Below are positions 1 through 15,330 of a stretch of 64,000 nt of DNA, one piece after another; position 1 is the first letter of the stretch, and the number at the start of each line of letters is the position of its first letter. The position numbers were made by a program, and so were the translations under genes. Below the pieces are notes generated by a model, which was not told the DNA's origin, ran no database searches, and saw only the letters and a program-made list of their open reading frames with translations. Source of the stretch: Streptomyces inusitatus (lineage in GTDB: Bacteria; Actinomycetota; Actinomycetes; Streptomycetales; Streptomycetaceae); NCBI RefSeq assembly GCF_014651115.1, contig NZ_BMWG01000010.1:162039-226038 (forward strand), in the 5' to 3' direction.

Positions 1-1275
1 GCCCCGGCCGGGCGGACCCGGCCGAGCGCCAAGCGGGCCCTGGCCGGCCGGATGTCCTGGGGACTGGCCGATCAGGCGGTCTGCAGCATGACCAACTTCG
101 CGGTGGGCGTCTATGTGGCCCGCTCGCTGGGGCTGGCCGCGTTCGGCCTGTTCAGCCTGGCCTGGGTGACCTACGGCGTGGTCCTCAGCGTCTCCCGGGG
201 GGTGTCCACCGACCCGCTGATGGTGCGCTTCAGCGGGGTGCCGGTCGCCTCCTGGCGCGCCGCGGCGGCCCGGTCGACGGGCACCGCGCTCGGCGTCGGC
301 GCCGCCGCGGGCGCGGTGTGCCTGGTGGCCGGGGTGAGTCTCGGCGGCGGCGCGGGGCCCGCGTTCGCCGCGCTCGGCGTCGTACTGCCGGGGCTGCTGC
401 TCCAGGACGCCTGGCGGTTCTCGTTCTTCGCCGCGGGCACCGGGCGGAAGGCCTTCGTCAACGACCTTCTGGGGGGCATCGCGCTCATTCCGGCGCTGCT
501 GGTGGCCGCCCGGGTGGGCAGCGTGGTCGCCTTCGTGTTCGCCTGGGGCACGGCCGCGGCGGTCGCGGCGGGGTACGGCTGCCTCCAGTCGGGCATCCGG
601 CCCCGGCCGGCCGGGGCGCGCGCCTGGCTCCGCGACCACCGCGACCTCGGCTACCGGTATCTGGTCGAGAACGTCGGTGTCAGCGGCGCGGCCCAGCTAC
701 GGGCCTACGGCCTCGGCCTGATCGTCGGGGTCAGCGCGGTGGGCGTGGTCCGGGGGGCGGAGCTGCTGCTCGGCCCGTTCCTCGCCGTGCTGATGGGGCT
801 GTCGCTGGTCACCGTCGCGGAGGCGGCACGGGTGCTGCGAGCGGCCCCGCACCGGCTGCGGCTGTTCTGTCTCCTGCTCGGCGGCGGGCAGGCCGTCGCC
901 GCGCTGCTCTGGGGCGCGGCGCTGCTGCTGGTGCCCGACCGGTTCGGCGAACTGGTCCTCGGCGGCGTCTGGCACTCGGCCTCGGAGCTGATCGTGCCGG
1001 CCACGCTCGGCGTCGCGGGCGCAGGCCTCGGCGTCGGCGCGGCGGCCGGGCTGCGCGCGCTCGCCGCGGCCCGGCGCGGTCTGCGCTGCCAGCTCTTCGC
1101 CTCCGCCTGCTACGTCGGCGGCGGACTCGGCGGGGCGGGCGCCGCCGGCACGGTCGGCTCCGCCTGGGGCGGGGCCGCCGCCGCCGTCGCCGGCTCGGCC
1201 GGGTGGGGGGGGCAGGGGGGGTCGGGCCCGCGTGAGGACCAACGCGCATCGATCACTGAAGTGAGGACGTCATGA
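1..1275 (+). CDS. Wzx-like polysaccharide flippase, probably cut by the left edge
   Basis: Very hydrophobic Ala/Leu/Gly-rich protein with about ten membrane segments, of the polysaccharide-export (Wzx/MATE-like) type that moves lipid-linked saccharides across the membrane. The stretch GLADQAVCSMTNFAVG, leading into the first helix, resembles the opening of such flippases. An ATG lies at 52, but the frame stays open to base 1 without a stop and the upstream residues read naturally into the protein, so the true start may lie outside the window. It ends in an ATGA overlap with the glycosyltransferase gene, so the two are translationally coupled. The neighbours (glycosyltransferase, pyruvyl transferase, sugar epimerase) support a surface-glycan role. 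The family call rests on topology and context, not on a catalytic motif. Confidence 0.7.
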   Translation, partial: APAGRTRPSAKRALAGRMSWGLADQAVCSMTNFAVGVYVARSLGLAAFGLFSLAWVTYGVVLSVSRGVSTDPLMVRFSGVPVASWRAAAARSTGTALGVGAAAGAVCLVAGVSLGGGAGPAFAALGVVLPGLLLQDAWRFSFFAAGTGRKAFVNDLLGGIALIPALLVAARVGSVVAFVFAWGTAAAVAAGYGCLQSGIRPRPAGARAWLRDHRDLGYRYLVENVGVSGAAQLRAYGLGLIVGVSAVGVVRGAELLLGPFLAVLMGLSLVTVAEAARVLRAAPHRLRLFCLLLGGGQAVAALLWGAALLLVPDRFGELVLGGVWHSASELIVPATLGVAGAGLGVGAAAGLRALAAARRGLRCQLFASACYVGGGLGGAGAAGTVGSAWGGAAAAVAGSAGWGGQGGSGPREDQRASITEVRTS

Positions 1276-2237
1276 CTGTGTCTCGCCGCATTCCCCGGCT
1301 GAGCATCGGACTGCCCGTGTACAACGGCGAGGAGTATCTCGCCGAGGCGCTGGACGCCCTGCTCGGCCAGACCTACGAGGATTTCGAGCTGGTCGTCTCC
1401 GACAACGCCTCGACCGACGGGACCGAGGACATCTGCCGCCGGTACGCCGCGCGGGACTCACGCGTCCGGTACCTCCGGCTGCCCCGGAACATCGGGGCCG
1501 CGCCGAACCACAACCGGGTGTTCGCCGAGTGCCGCGGCGAGCTGTTCAAGTGGGCCTCGCACGACGACCTGTACGCCCGGGATCTGTTGCGGCGCTGTGT
1601 TCAGGCGCTGGACGAGCGGCCGGAGGTGATCCTCGCCCACAGCGGCCAGGCGGTCATCGACGGCGAGGGCCGGGTGAAGGTCCCGTACGAGTACGGACTC
1701 GCCACCGACTCGCCGTACGCGCCGGAGCGCTTCCGCAGCATGCTGTTCGAGCCCGGCGGCGACGATTTCTACGGGGTGATGCGGGCCGATGTGCTGCGCC
1801 GGGTGAAGCCGCACGACAGCTACCACCACGCGGACCGGACGTTCGTCGCCGAAATCGGTCTGCACGGGCCCTTCCACCAGGTGCCGGAGCTGCTGTACTT
1901 CCGCCGCGACCACCCCACCCGCGCCGAGCGGGCGAACCCGGGCAAGCGCTCCCGGTGCGTCAATCTCGATCCGCGCCGGGCGGGGCCGCTGCACCCGACG
2001 CCCCGGCTGCTCGCCGAGTACGTCTGGGGTTTCGTCTCGGCGATCCGGCGGGCGCCGCTGTCCCCGGCGGACCGGCGCGCGTGCTACCGCCATCTGGCCG
2101 CCTGGGCGGCCAGCCGGGCCAGGCCGGGGGCGGGCGAGCGGGTCGAGGACCGCGCCCCGGTGGATCCGCGGCTGCTCACGGTCTCCGTCGACGACCTCGT
2201 CGCGGGCCGTGAGAACCGTACGGGGAGGCAGGTGTGA
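1272..2237 (+). CDS. Family 2 glycosyltransferase
   Basis: 321-residue GT-A fold glycosyltransferase. The N-terminus shows the nucleotide-sugar-binding pattern VYNGEEYLAEAL, then SDNASTDGT, then a metal-binding DD in WASHDDLY near residue 95. It is expected to transfer a sugar from an NDP-sugar to a lipid-linked or glycan acceptor on the cytoplasmic face. It overlaps the preceding flippase gene by 4 bp and the following pyruvyl transferase gene by 4 bp (GTGA), so the three form one operon. Donor and acceptor cannot be told from sequence. Confidence 0.88.
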   Translation: MTVSRRIPRLSIGLPVYNGEEYLAEALDALLGQTYEDFELVVSDNASTDGTEDICRRYAARDSRVRYLRLPRNIGAAPNHNRVFAECRGELFKWASHDDLYARDLLRRCVQALDERPEVILAHSGQAVIDGEGRVKVPYEYGLATDSPYAPERFRSMLFEPGGDDFYGVMRADVLRRVKPHDSYHHADRTFVAEIGLHGPFHQVPELLYFRRDHPTRAERANPGKRSRCVNLDPRRAGPLHPTPRLLAEYVWGFVSAIRRAPLSPADRRACYRHLAAWAASRARPGAGERVEDRAPVDPRLLTVSVDDLVAGRENRTGRQV

Positions 2238-3478
2238 CGCCTGTGCGCGTCGGGGTGTTCGGCCTGCTCGGCTCCGGCAACCTCGGCAACGACGGTTCGC
2301 TGGAGGCCGTGCTCGGGTATCTGCGCGCCGAGCACCCCGAGGCGGTGGTGGACGCGCTGTGCGGCGGGCCCGAGGTCGTCGCGGCCCGGTACCGGATTCC
2401 GGCGACGCGGCTGCACTGGTACCGGGGGGAGTACCGGACCGCGTCGCGTGCGGGCGCGATCGCCGGGAAGGGGCTGGGCAAACTCGTCGACGTCTTCCGC
2501 ACCGCCGCCTGGGTGCGCGGGCACGAGGTGGTGATCGTGCCGGGCATGGGCGTCCTGGAGGCCACGCTGCCGCTGCGGCCGTGGGGCTTCCCGTACTCGC
2601 TGTTCCTGCTCTGCGCGAGCGGCCGGCTGTTCGGCACCCGGGTCGCGCTGGTCGGCGTCGGGGCCGCCGCGATCGGCAGCCGGCCCACCCGGGCCCTGGT
2701 GCGCTGGTCGGCACGGCTGGCCGCGTACCGGTCGTACCGGGACGAGCTGTCCCGCGAGGCGATGCGGGCGATGGGGGTGGACACCGCGCGGGACGAGGTC
2801 CACCCGGATCTCGCGTTCGCCCTGCCGACCCCCCGGGCAGGCACTCCCCCGGGCTCCCCGGGCCCGTCGGACGCTCCGGACGCGCCGGGCCCGGTCTGCG
2901 TCGGCGTCATGGACTTCCACGGCGGCGACGACGACCGCGCCCGGGCCGGGGAGATCCACCGGCGCTATCTCGACGGGACGACCCGCTTCGTCCGCGCGCT
3001 GGCCGAGGACGGCAGACCGGTCCGGCTGCTCATCGGCGACGAGGCCGACGCGACGGTGGTCGACGCGATCCTCGGCGCGGTGGACTCACCGCTGGTCACC
3101 GCCGCCGAAACGGCCTCGCTGGCCGACCTGATGAAGGAGATGGCGGCGGCCGACGCCGTGGTGGCGACCCGCTACCACAATCTGGTCTGCGCGCTGAAGT
3201 CCGGCACGCCGACGCTCGCCCTCAGCTACGCGGCGAAGAGCGACGCCCTCATGGCCCGGATGGGGCTGGACGAGTACCGCCACCCGGCTCGCGAGGTCGA
3301 CGCCGACCGGCTGCTTGAGCAGTTCCGGGCGCTGGAGAAGAGCGCGGCGGAGCTGCGGCGGACCCTCGTCGAACGGAATCTGATCGCCGCCCGGGAGCTG
3401 GAGCGCCAGTTCACCGCCCTGACCGCCGCCGTGTTCCCGGCGAACGCCCGCACCCACACTCCGCGAGAGGCTCCATGA
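2234..3478 (+). CDS. Polysaccharide pyruvyl transferase family protein
   Basis: 414-residue protein of the CsaB/WcaK family, which adds a ketal pyruvate from phosphoenolpyruvate to a sugar in surface polysaccharides. It opens with a Rossmann-type GLLGSGNLGNDG and carries the typical C-terminal signature TRYHNLVCALKSGTPTLALS. The GTG start at 2234 overlaps the glycosyltransferase stop (GTGA). A Pro/Gly/Ala-rich insertion near residues 195-220 looks like a surface loop. The next gene starts 4 bp before its stop. The glycan acceptor is unknown. Confidence 0.85.
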   Translation: MTPVRVGVFGLLGSGNLGNDGSLEAVLGYLRAEHPEAVVDALCGGPEVVAARYRIPATRLHWYRGEYRTASRAGAIAGKGLGKLVDVFRTAAWVRGHEVVIVPGMGVLEATLPLRPWGFPYSLFLLCASGRLFGTRVALVGVGAAAIGSRPTRALVRWSARLAAYRSYRDELSREAMRAMGVDTARDEVHPDLAFALPTPRAGTPPGSPGPSDAPDAPGPVCVGVMDFHGGDDDRARAGEIHRRYLDGTTRFVRALAEDGRPVRLLIGDEADATVVDAILGAVDSPLVTAAETASLADLMKEMAAADAVVATRYHNLVCALKSGTPTLALSYAAKSDALMARMGLDEYRHPAREVDADRLLEQFRALEKSAAELRRTLVERNLIAARELERQFTALTAAVFPANARTHTPREAP

Positions 3479-4026
3479 AGGTCACCGAAGTCCCCGAGAT
3501 CGCCGGCGCGTATCTGTTCGAGCCGACCCCGTACGCCGACGAGCGCGGCTTCTTCTGCCGCACCTTCGACGCCGACGTGGTCCGCTCGGTGGGCCTCGAC
3601 CCGGACGCCTTCGTCCAGGACAGCGTGTCCCGCTCGGCCCGGGGGGTGCTGCGCGGTCTGCATCTGCGCTCCGGAGCGGGTGAGGCCAAGCTGGTGCGCT
3701 GCTCGTACGGGAGGATCTTCGACGTCGTCGTGGACCTGCGCGCCGACTCGCCGACGTACCGGAGCCGGGCCTTCTTCGAACTGTCCGACGAGACGCAGTG
3801 GACCGTGTACATCCCGGCGGGGTGCGCGCACGGCTTCCAGGCGCTGACCGAGACCGCCGACACCTCGTACCGGATCGACCGCCCGCACGATCCGGCCGAG
3901 GATGTGACGATCGCCTTCGACGACCCGGAGCTGGCCATTCCCTGGCCGCTGGCGGCCGTGTCGATGTCCCGGCGGGACCGGGAGGCGCCGAGCCTCGCCG
4001 AGATCCTGAAGCACAAGGAAGGGTGA
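3475..4026 (+). CDS. dTDP-4-dehydrorhamnose 3,5-epimerase family (RmlC-like)
   Basis: 183-residue cupin-fold sugar epimerase, the usual family length. It shows DERGFFCRTFD, then VLRGLHLRSG with the catalytic-type His of RmlC, then GRIFDVVVDLR and IPAGCAHGFQ. The family epimerises C3 and/or C5 of NDP-4-keto-6-deoxy sugars. No RmlA, RmlB or RmlD lies in the window, so the exact NDP-sugar is open and C3-only epimerisation is possible. It overlaps the pyruvyl transferase gene by 4 bp and is followed after 7 bp by an aminotransferase gene, which fits assembly of an amino-deoxy sugar. Confidence 0.87.
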   Translation: MKVTEVPEIAGAYLFEPTPYADERGFFCRTFDADVVRSVGLDPDAFVQDSVSRSARGVLRGLHLRSGAGEAKLVRCSYGRIFDVVVDLRADSPTYRSRAFFELSDETQWTVYIPAGCAHGFQALTETADTSYRIDRPHDPAEDVTIAFDDPELAIPWPLAAVSMSRRDREAPSLAEILKHKEG

Positions 4027-4033
4027 GGTCCGC

Positions 4034-5359
4034 GTGGACACCGAAGAGTTCCTCCTGCCCCGGTCGCGGCTGGCGAACGAGCGGCTGCACGCCCTGATCC
4101 CGGGGGGCGCGCACACCTACGCCAAGGGCGACGACCAGTACCCCGAGAATCTGGCCCCCGTCATCAGCCGCGGCAGCGGCGCCCATGTGTGGGACATCGA
4201 CGGCAACCGCTATGTCGAGTACGGCTCCGGCCTGCGGTCGGTCAGCCTCGGCCACACCCATCCGCGCGTGATCGAGGCGGTGCGGCGGGAGTTGGACCGC
4301 GGCAGCAACTTCGTCCGGCCGTCCATCGTGGAGGTCGAGGCGGCGGAGCGTTTCCTCGCCACCGTGCCGACCGCCGAGATGGTGAAGTTCGCGAAGAACG
4401 GCTCCGACGCCACCACCGCCGCGGTGCGCCTCGCCCGCGCCGCCACCGGACGCCCGCGCGTGGCCGTCTGCGGCGACCATCCCTTCTACTCCGTCGACGA
4501 CTGGTTCATCGGCACCACGCCGATGTCCGCCGGTATTCCGGCGGCGACCACCGAGCTGACCGTGGCCTTCCCCTACGGGGACCTGGCCGCCACCGAGGAG
4601 CTGCTCGCCCGCCACCGGGACGAGATCGCCTGTCTGATCCTCGAACCCGCCACCCACACCGAGCCCCCGCCCGGGTATCTCGCCGGTCTGCGCGAACTGG
4701 CCGACCGGCACGGCTGCGTCCTGGTATTCGACGAGATGATCACCGGCTTCCGCTGGTCCGAGGCGGGCGCCCAGGGTCTGTACGGGGTCGTTCCCGACCT
4801 CTCCACCTTCGGCAAGGCGCTGGGCAACGGGTTCGCCGTCTCGGCGCTGGCCGGGCGGCGCGATCTCATGGAGCTGGGCGGGCTGCGCCACTCCGGCGAC
4901 CGGGTGTTCCTGCTGTCCACCACGCACGGCGCGGAGACGCACTCGCTGGCCGCCGCGATGGCCGTGCTCAGCACCTACACCGAGGAGGGCGTCACCGCGC
5001 GGCTGCACGCCCTCGGCGAGCGGCTGGCCGCCGGGGTCCGCGAGGCCGCCGCCGCCATGGGCGTCGGCGACCACCTCGTCGTCCGGGGCCGGGCCAGCAA
5101 TCTGGTCTTCGCCACCCTCGACGAGAACCTGCGGCCCTCGCAGCCGTACCGCACCCTGTTTCTGCGTCAGCTCCTCGCGGGCGGGGTGCTCGCCCCCTCC
5201 TTCGTGGTGAGCGACGCGCTCAGTGACGCCGACATCGACCACACCGTGGAGGCGGTGGCCCGGGCCTGCGCGGTGTACCGGAAGGCGCTGGACGCCGCCG
5301 ACCCCGCCCCCTGGCTGGGCGGGCAGCCGGTGAAGCCCGTCTTCCGCCGCCGGGTGTGA
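4034..5359 (+). CDS. Class III aminotransferase, glutamate-1-semialdehyde aminomutase-like
   Basis: 441-residue PLP enzyme. Visible marks are the GSA-type opening IPGGAHTYAKGDD, the cofactor segment LVFDEMITGFRW and the PLP lysine in STFGKALGNG (about residue 261). GTG start at 4034. Although it resembles HemL it is unlikely to be the housekeeping enzyme: it ends a polysaccharide operon and carries a divergent C-terminus (WLGGQPVKPVFRR). Homologues of this type in glycan clusters transaminate keto sugars or related small acids. That substrate is inferred from context only. A repeat-rich 31-bp spacer separates it from the convergent PAP2 gene. Confidence 0.85.
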   Translation: MDTEEFLLPRSRLANERLHALIPGGAHTYAKGDDQYPENLAPVISRGSGAHVWDIDGNRYVEYGSGLRSVSLGHTHPRVIEAVRRELDRGSNFVRPSIVEVEAAERFLATVPTAEMVKFAKNGSDATTAAVRLARAATGRPRVAVCGDHPFYSVDDWFIGTTPMSAGIPAATTELTVAFPYGDLAATEELLARHRDEIACLILEPATHTEPPPGYLAGLRELADRHGCVLVFDEMITGFRWSEAGAQGLYGVVPDLSTFGKALGNGFAVSALAGRRDLMELGGLRHSGDRVFLLSTTHGAETHSLAAAMAVLSTYTEEGVTARLHALGERLAAGVREAAAAMGVGDHLVVRGRASNLVFATLDENLRPSQPYRTLFLRQLLAGGVLAPSFVVSDALSDADIDHTVEAVARACAVYRKALDAADPAPWLGGQPVKPVFRRRV

Positions 5360-5390
5360 TGCGGCGTCAGGTGATGTGACGTCAGTGGCG

Positions 5391-6056
5391 TCAGCGGCGT
5401 TCCGGGCGGCCGGTGTCGGCCGTCCGGTCGACGAGCCACGCGGTCGCCGGTGCCACCGCCAGCGCGGTGCACCAGCCGCCGAGCGCGTCGGTCGGATAGT
5501 GCGCGCCCAGAGCGATCTGCGCCCAGCCCATGGCGGCCCCGGCGGCGAGCGCCGCGCCGAGCACGAGCAGGGCGCCGCCCGTCCTGCCGAGGCCGAGCCG
5601 GCCGGCCACGAGCAGGGCCACCATGAGCGCGAGCGCGGTGAGGAAGGCGGTGTGCCCGCTCGGGTAGGACAGATGCCCGTCGTGGATGGTGCGTCCCGCC
5701 AGGGGCTTGATCAGTTTCGTCGCGCCCACGGACAGGCCCGCTCCGGCGACGACGAGCACCGCCGCGCGCGGCCGCCGGAGCAGCAGACATCCCGTCACCA
5801 CGGCCGCGACCAGCACCGCCGCTCCGAGGGGCTCCCCCAGGAAGTCCGTGGCCAGCGCGAGCCGCCGCCACCTCGGCCGGTCGCCCCCCGCCGCCGATTG
5901 GACCCAGGTGTCCACCGCGCCGGGGCGGCCCTGACCGGCGTACCGGACCCCGAGGACGACGACCGTCAGCGCGGCGAGGGCCCCGGTCAGCCCGAGCCAT
6001 ACGCGCATCGGCGACGGCGGCAGCACCGCGTGCCCCGTGTTCCGCGCTCTGGTCAC
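5391..6056 (-). CDS. PAP2-family membrane phosphatase
   Basis: 221-residue integral membrane protein with about five to six helices and the three-part PAP2 signature: a KLIKPLAGR region, PSGHTAF, and a final AHYPTDAL with the catalytic His and Asp. Such enzymes dephosphorylate lipid phosphates, for instance undecaprenyl pyrophosphate, on the outer membrane face. The start is a GTG at 6056; an in-frame ATG at 6008 (MRVWLG) is an alternative that would still leave the first helix intact. It is convergent with the polysaccharide operon and lies downstream of the acyltransferase gene on the same strand. The link to either neighbour is only positional. Confidence 0.85.
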   Translation of the reverse strand: MTRARNTGHAVLPPSPMRVWLGLTGALAALTVVVLGVRYAGQGRPGAVDTWVQSAAGGDRPRWRRLALATDFLGEPLGAAVLVAAVVTGCLLLRRPRAAVLVVAGAGLSVGATKLIKPLAGRTIHDGHLSYPSGHTAFLTALALMVALLVAGRLGLGRTGGALLVLGAALAAGAAMGWAQIALGAHYPTDALGGWCTALAVAPATAWLVDRTADTGRPERR

Positions 6057-6151
6057 CGACCGCCTCCCGCCGACCCGACCGGCTCGTCAGCGTACGGGCC
6101 GGGCAGCCGGGCCGACGGCGCATCGGGGAAATGCCCGGCGGACGCCGGGGT

Positions 6152-6835
6152 TCAGGCCTCCATGCGCGGGAGGGGGTGGCCCTGGCGCGCCTTGGCGTAG
6201 AGCGCGATCCTGCGGTGGCGGACCTGGACCTCGCCGAGGCAGGCGGCGTCGTTGTTCTCGATCATCCTGCGGGAGGCCGCGTTCGCCGCGTCGGGCTCGT
6301 AGACCACGGCGTTGCAGTAGGGGTCCCGGAGGAAGAACTCGTCGGTGACCTCTCCGATGATCCGGCTGCCGAGGCCGCGCCCGGTGTCGGTGAGGTCGGC
6401 GATCGCGAGGTGCATGCTCAGGTCGTGCGCCGAGGCGCGGTAGTGGTGCCCCACGACGTCCTGGGCCATCCGGTAGAACTCCATGTAGGCGATGGGCCGC
6501 CCGTCCTGCTCCACGATGATCGGCCGGGAGTAGCCGGTGGCGAGCTGTGCGTCGATGTGGGCCTGCCAGCGCTCCAGGGGCCAGTCGTACTCCCATCCCT
6601 TCGCGGTGTGGGGCCGGTTCATCCACTCCCAGATCATCGGTACGTCGGGGCCGTCCGCCCGAACCGGCCGGTAGAACAGATCGCCCCGGGTGAAGCCGGT
6701 GGGCGGGGCGGGCACCTCCAGCCAGGAGGCGGGCAGCCCGTCCGTGACGTAGCGGGGCAGGACCGGATAGGTCTCGGTCGGATTCAACGTGATACTCCAC
6801 GGTCGGTACGGCTGTGTCGGGTGGGGTTCGGGCAT
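6152..6835 (-). CDS. MbtK-like siderophore lysine N-acyltransferase (GNAT)
   Basis: 227-residue GNAT-fold protein of the IucB/RhbD/MbtK type (siderophore acetyltransferase domain). The core IWEWMNRPHTAKGWEYDWP closely follows the EWMNRPH...WEYDWP pattern of mycobacterial MbtK. Later segments MHLAIADLTDTGRGLGSRI and VYEPDAANAASRRMIENN carry the acyl-CoA-binding loop. It should acylate the side-chain nitrogen of (hydroxy)lysine to give the hydroxamate. No MbtM/MbtL-type acyl ligase or carrier is present, so a short acyl-CoA donor is plausible. It is transcribed divergently from the proline hydroxylase gene across a shared region containing an iron box, which ties it to the siderophore cluster. 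Confidence 0.85.
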   Translation of the reverse strand: MPEPHPTQPYRPWSITLNPTETYPVLPRYVTDGLPASWLEVPAPPTGFTRGDLFYRPVRADGPDVPMIWEWMNRPHTAKGWEYDWPLERWQAHIDAQLATGYSRPIIVEQDGRPIAYMEFYRMAQDVVGHHYRASAHDLSMHLAIADLTDTGRGLGSRIIGEVTDEFFLRDPYCNAVVYEPDAANAASRRMIENNDAACLGEVQVRHRRIALYAKARQGHPLPRMEA

Positions 6836-7069
6836 GGGCCGACCCGGGGCGCGGCCGCGTCCGGGTGGGGTGGGGACGCGAGGCGCGGCCCATGGCGCGG
6901 GCGGCGGTACGCCGAGCGCGGGGCGGGCCCCGGCGAGGGGCTCCGTCGGCTTCGCTCCCGGGATTGTTCCAGGCGGGCGGGCGGGACGACAACGAGATCA
7001 CCGTCACTCCGCCGTGGGCGACCTTATGTCAGGGCGTCACACTCCAGGGCCAGTTGCGAGTGGCCCCCG

Positions 7070-7097
7070 TCACACCCCCGGGTTGCGCCGGGTGTGA
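7070..7097. repeat. Inverted repeat TCACACCC/GGGTGTGA
   Basis: Perfect 8-bp arms at 7070-7077 and 7090-7097 with a 12-nt loop, in the 577-bp gene-free stretch 6836-7412 between the divergent acyltransferase and hydroxylase genes. It sits 26 bp from the iron box. It could be an operator for a second regulator or part of a transcript leader; no T-tract follows. The half-site TCACAC also occurs alone about 34 bp upstream. Confidence 0.45.
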
Positions 7098-7122
7098 TGT
7101 ACGTGTCATATTGAAGATCAAC

Positions 7123-7141
7123 TTAGGTAAGCCTTGCCATA
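7123..7141. promoter_or_regulatory. Iron box (DtxR/IdeR/DmdR-type operator)
   Basis: The 19-mer TTAGGTAAGCCTTGCCATA matches 14 of 19 positions of the DtxR/IdeR consensus TWAGGTTAGSCTAACCTWA and keeps the dyad centre. In Streptomyces these boxes bind DmdR1 with Fe(II) and repress siderophore genes when iron is plentiful. It lies between the divergent starts of the MbtK-like gene and the proline-hydroxylase gene, so one site could control both arms. No other convincing iron box was seen further along the cluster, whose plus-strand genes are mostly overlapping or closely spaced. -10 and -35 elements could not be assigned with confidence. Confidence 0.72.
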
Positions 7142-7412
7142 CATTCAAGTCACGCATAACGTTCAAGCCACATCGACCCGCCCAACGTGGGTCGATGCCG
7201 GACCGGTAGGCCCCACGCGGCACACCCCCAACACCACAACGCATCGCGGTCTCCGCCGCGCCGCCCTTCCTGGGGCGGCACCGCGGGAACCGCACGGAAA
7301 GACCCCTGGGGGACGTCGCGGAGCGAGGCATGTCCGCGGTACTTGACCTGTGCGGGCCCGACGGTGACCACCCACCGGACCCGCAAGACGATTTCGAAAG
7401 GTGATGTCGGTC

Positions 7413-8285
7413 TTGAGATCACACATCCTGGGACGCATCGACCTGGACGAGACGCTCCTGTCCAGGGATCTCGAATACCTCGCCTCGCTGCCCCGCGGCG
7501 AAGAGGGCTACGACGAGTTCAGCAACGGGTACTGGAAAAACCTGCCCCTGTGGAACAGCACCGGTGACGCCGGAGACGACCTCTACCGCGACACCGACCT
7601 GGCGGCCCAGCTCACCGAGCACGGCAAACACTGCTCCTACCTGCGTGAACTGGTGGAGAGCACCTTCAACACCGATCACATCAAGATGGTGCGCACCCGC
7701 AATCTCGTGGACGCGGTCGTCATCCCCCACCGGGACTTCGTGGAGCTCGACCGGGACGCGGACCAGTACTTCCGGGTACTGATCTTCCTGGAGGAGAACC
7801 CCGCCGCCCTGCACTCCAACGACGACACGGTCATCAACATGCGGCCCGGCGAGATCTGGTTCCTGGACGCGGGCTCGGTCCACGCGGCCGCCAACTTCTC
7901 CCCGAACAGCCGCCAGATGCTCTGTGTGGACTTCGCCTTCGACGGCGCGTACGAGGAGAAGGACATCTTCCGCGACGCCTCCCGCTACCAGCCCTCCACC
8001 GACGCCCGGATCATCGAGCGCCCCGCCCTTCCGGCGGACCGGCTGGACGCCATCAAGGGCCTGGGGCAGGTCGTCGACCGCTCGAACTTCAAGGAATTCC
8101 TCTTCCTCCTCTCCAAAGTGCACTTCAGCTACGACGTGCCCGCGGAGGAGACCTACGGCTGGCTGGCCGACATCGCGGCCTCCTCGGGCGATGAACTCCT
8201 CGTCGAGAAGGCCGGCGAACTGCGCGAGTACGCCATCGGCGCCCGCGCGCTGAGCGAGCGCTTCACCGTCAACTCCTGGGGGTGA
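7413..8285 (+). CDS. L-proline cis-3-hydroxylase (Fe(II)/2-oxoglutarate dioxygenase)
   Basis: Closely resembles the Streptomyces L-proline cis-3-hydroxylases along its length, e.g. RSHILG at the start, YDEFSNGYWKNLPLWN, INMRPGEIWFLDAGSVH and a final ARALSERFTVNSW. The iron triad is visible as HRD (His106, Asp108) and the His of GSVHAA (His157), with Arg in NSRQMLCVDF for 2-oxoglutarate. The enzyme hydroxylates free L-proline at C3. I chose the TTG at 7413: it gives the family N-terminus and the usual 290 residues, and AAAGGTGAT lies just upstream at a proper distance. In-frame GTG 7401 and ATG 7404 are alternatives. It is the first plus-strand gene after the iron box, and a proline-like adenylation domain occurs in the same cluster, so the product is probably a siderophore building block. 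Confidence 0.88.
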   Translation: MRSHILGRIDLDETLLSRDLEYLASLPRGEEGYDEFSNGYWKNLPLWNSTGDAGDDLYRDTDLAAQLTEHGKHCSYLRELVESTFNTDHIKMVRTRNLVDAVVIPHRDFVELDRDADQYFRVLIFLEENPAALHSNDDTVINMRPGEIWFLDAGSVHAAANFSPNSRQMLCVDFAFDGAYEEKDIFRDASRYQPSTDARIIERPALPADRLDAIKGLGQVVDRSNFKEFLFLLSKVHFSYDVPAEETYGWLADIAASSGDELLVEKAGELREYAIGARALSERFTVNSWG

Positions 8286-8464
8286 GCCCAGGCCGTGAGC
8301 AGAGGCCGTTCCGGCGCCGGACCCGCGCGTGACAGCGCGGCCGGCGCCGGACGGCGGACGGCGGCGATCAGGGCGAGAACGGGAGCGGGCGGGCTCTCGC
8401 AGCGGGCCGGTGCGGTGGGGCGCACCGGGCGCCGCGCCACGAGGAACCGCCCGGAGCAGGACCG

Positions 8465-15217
<6,753 letters not shown>

Positions 15218-15330
15218 GATGCGCTCCCCGATCGGGCCGGGCACCCGGCCCGGCCCCTCGGCACGGGCCGCCGCGCCCGTGTCCCTTCCCACCCGAACCC
15301 CTTCTGACAGAAGCCTGGAGCACTGAATCG

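Noticed and set aside
4034..5359. Housekeeping hemL
   Set aside because: No haem genes nearby; it closes a polysaccharide operon and its C-terminus differs from HemL.
6836..7412. Cobalamin or other riboswitch upstream of the hydroxylase gene
   Set aside because: Only an iron box and a simple inverted repeat are visible; no conserved riboswitch core was found.
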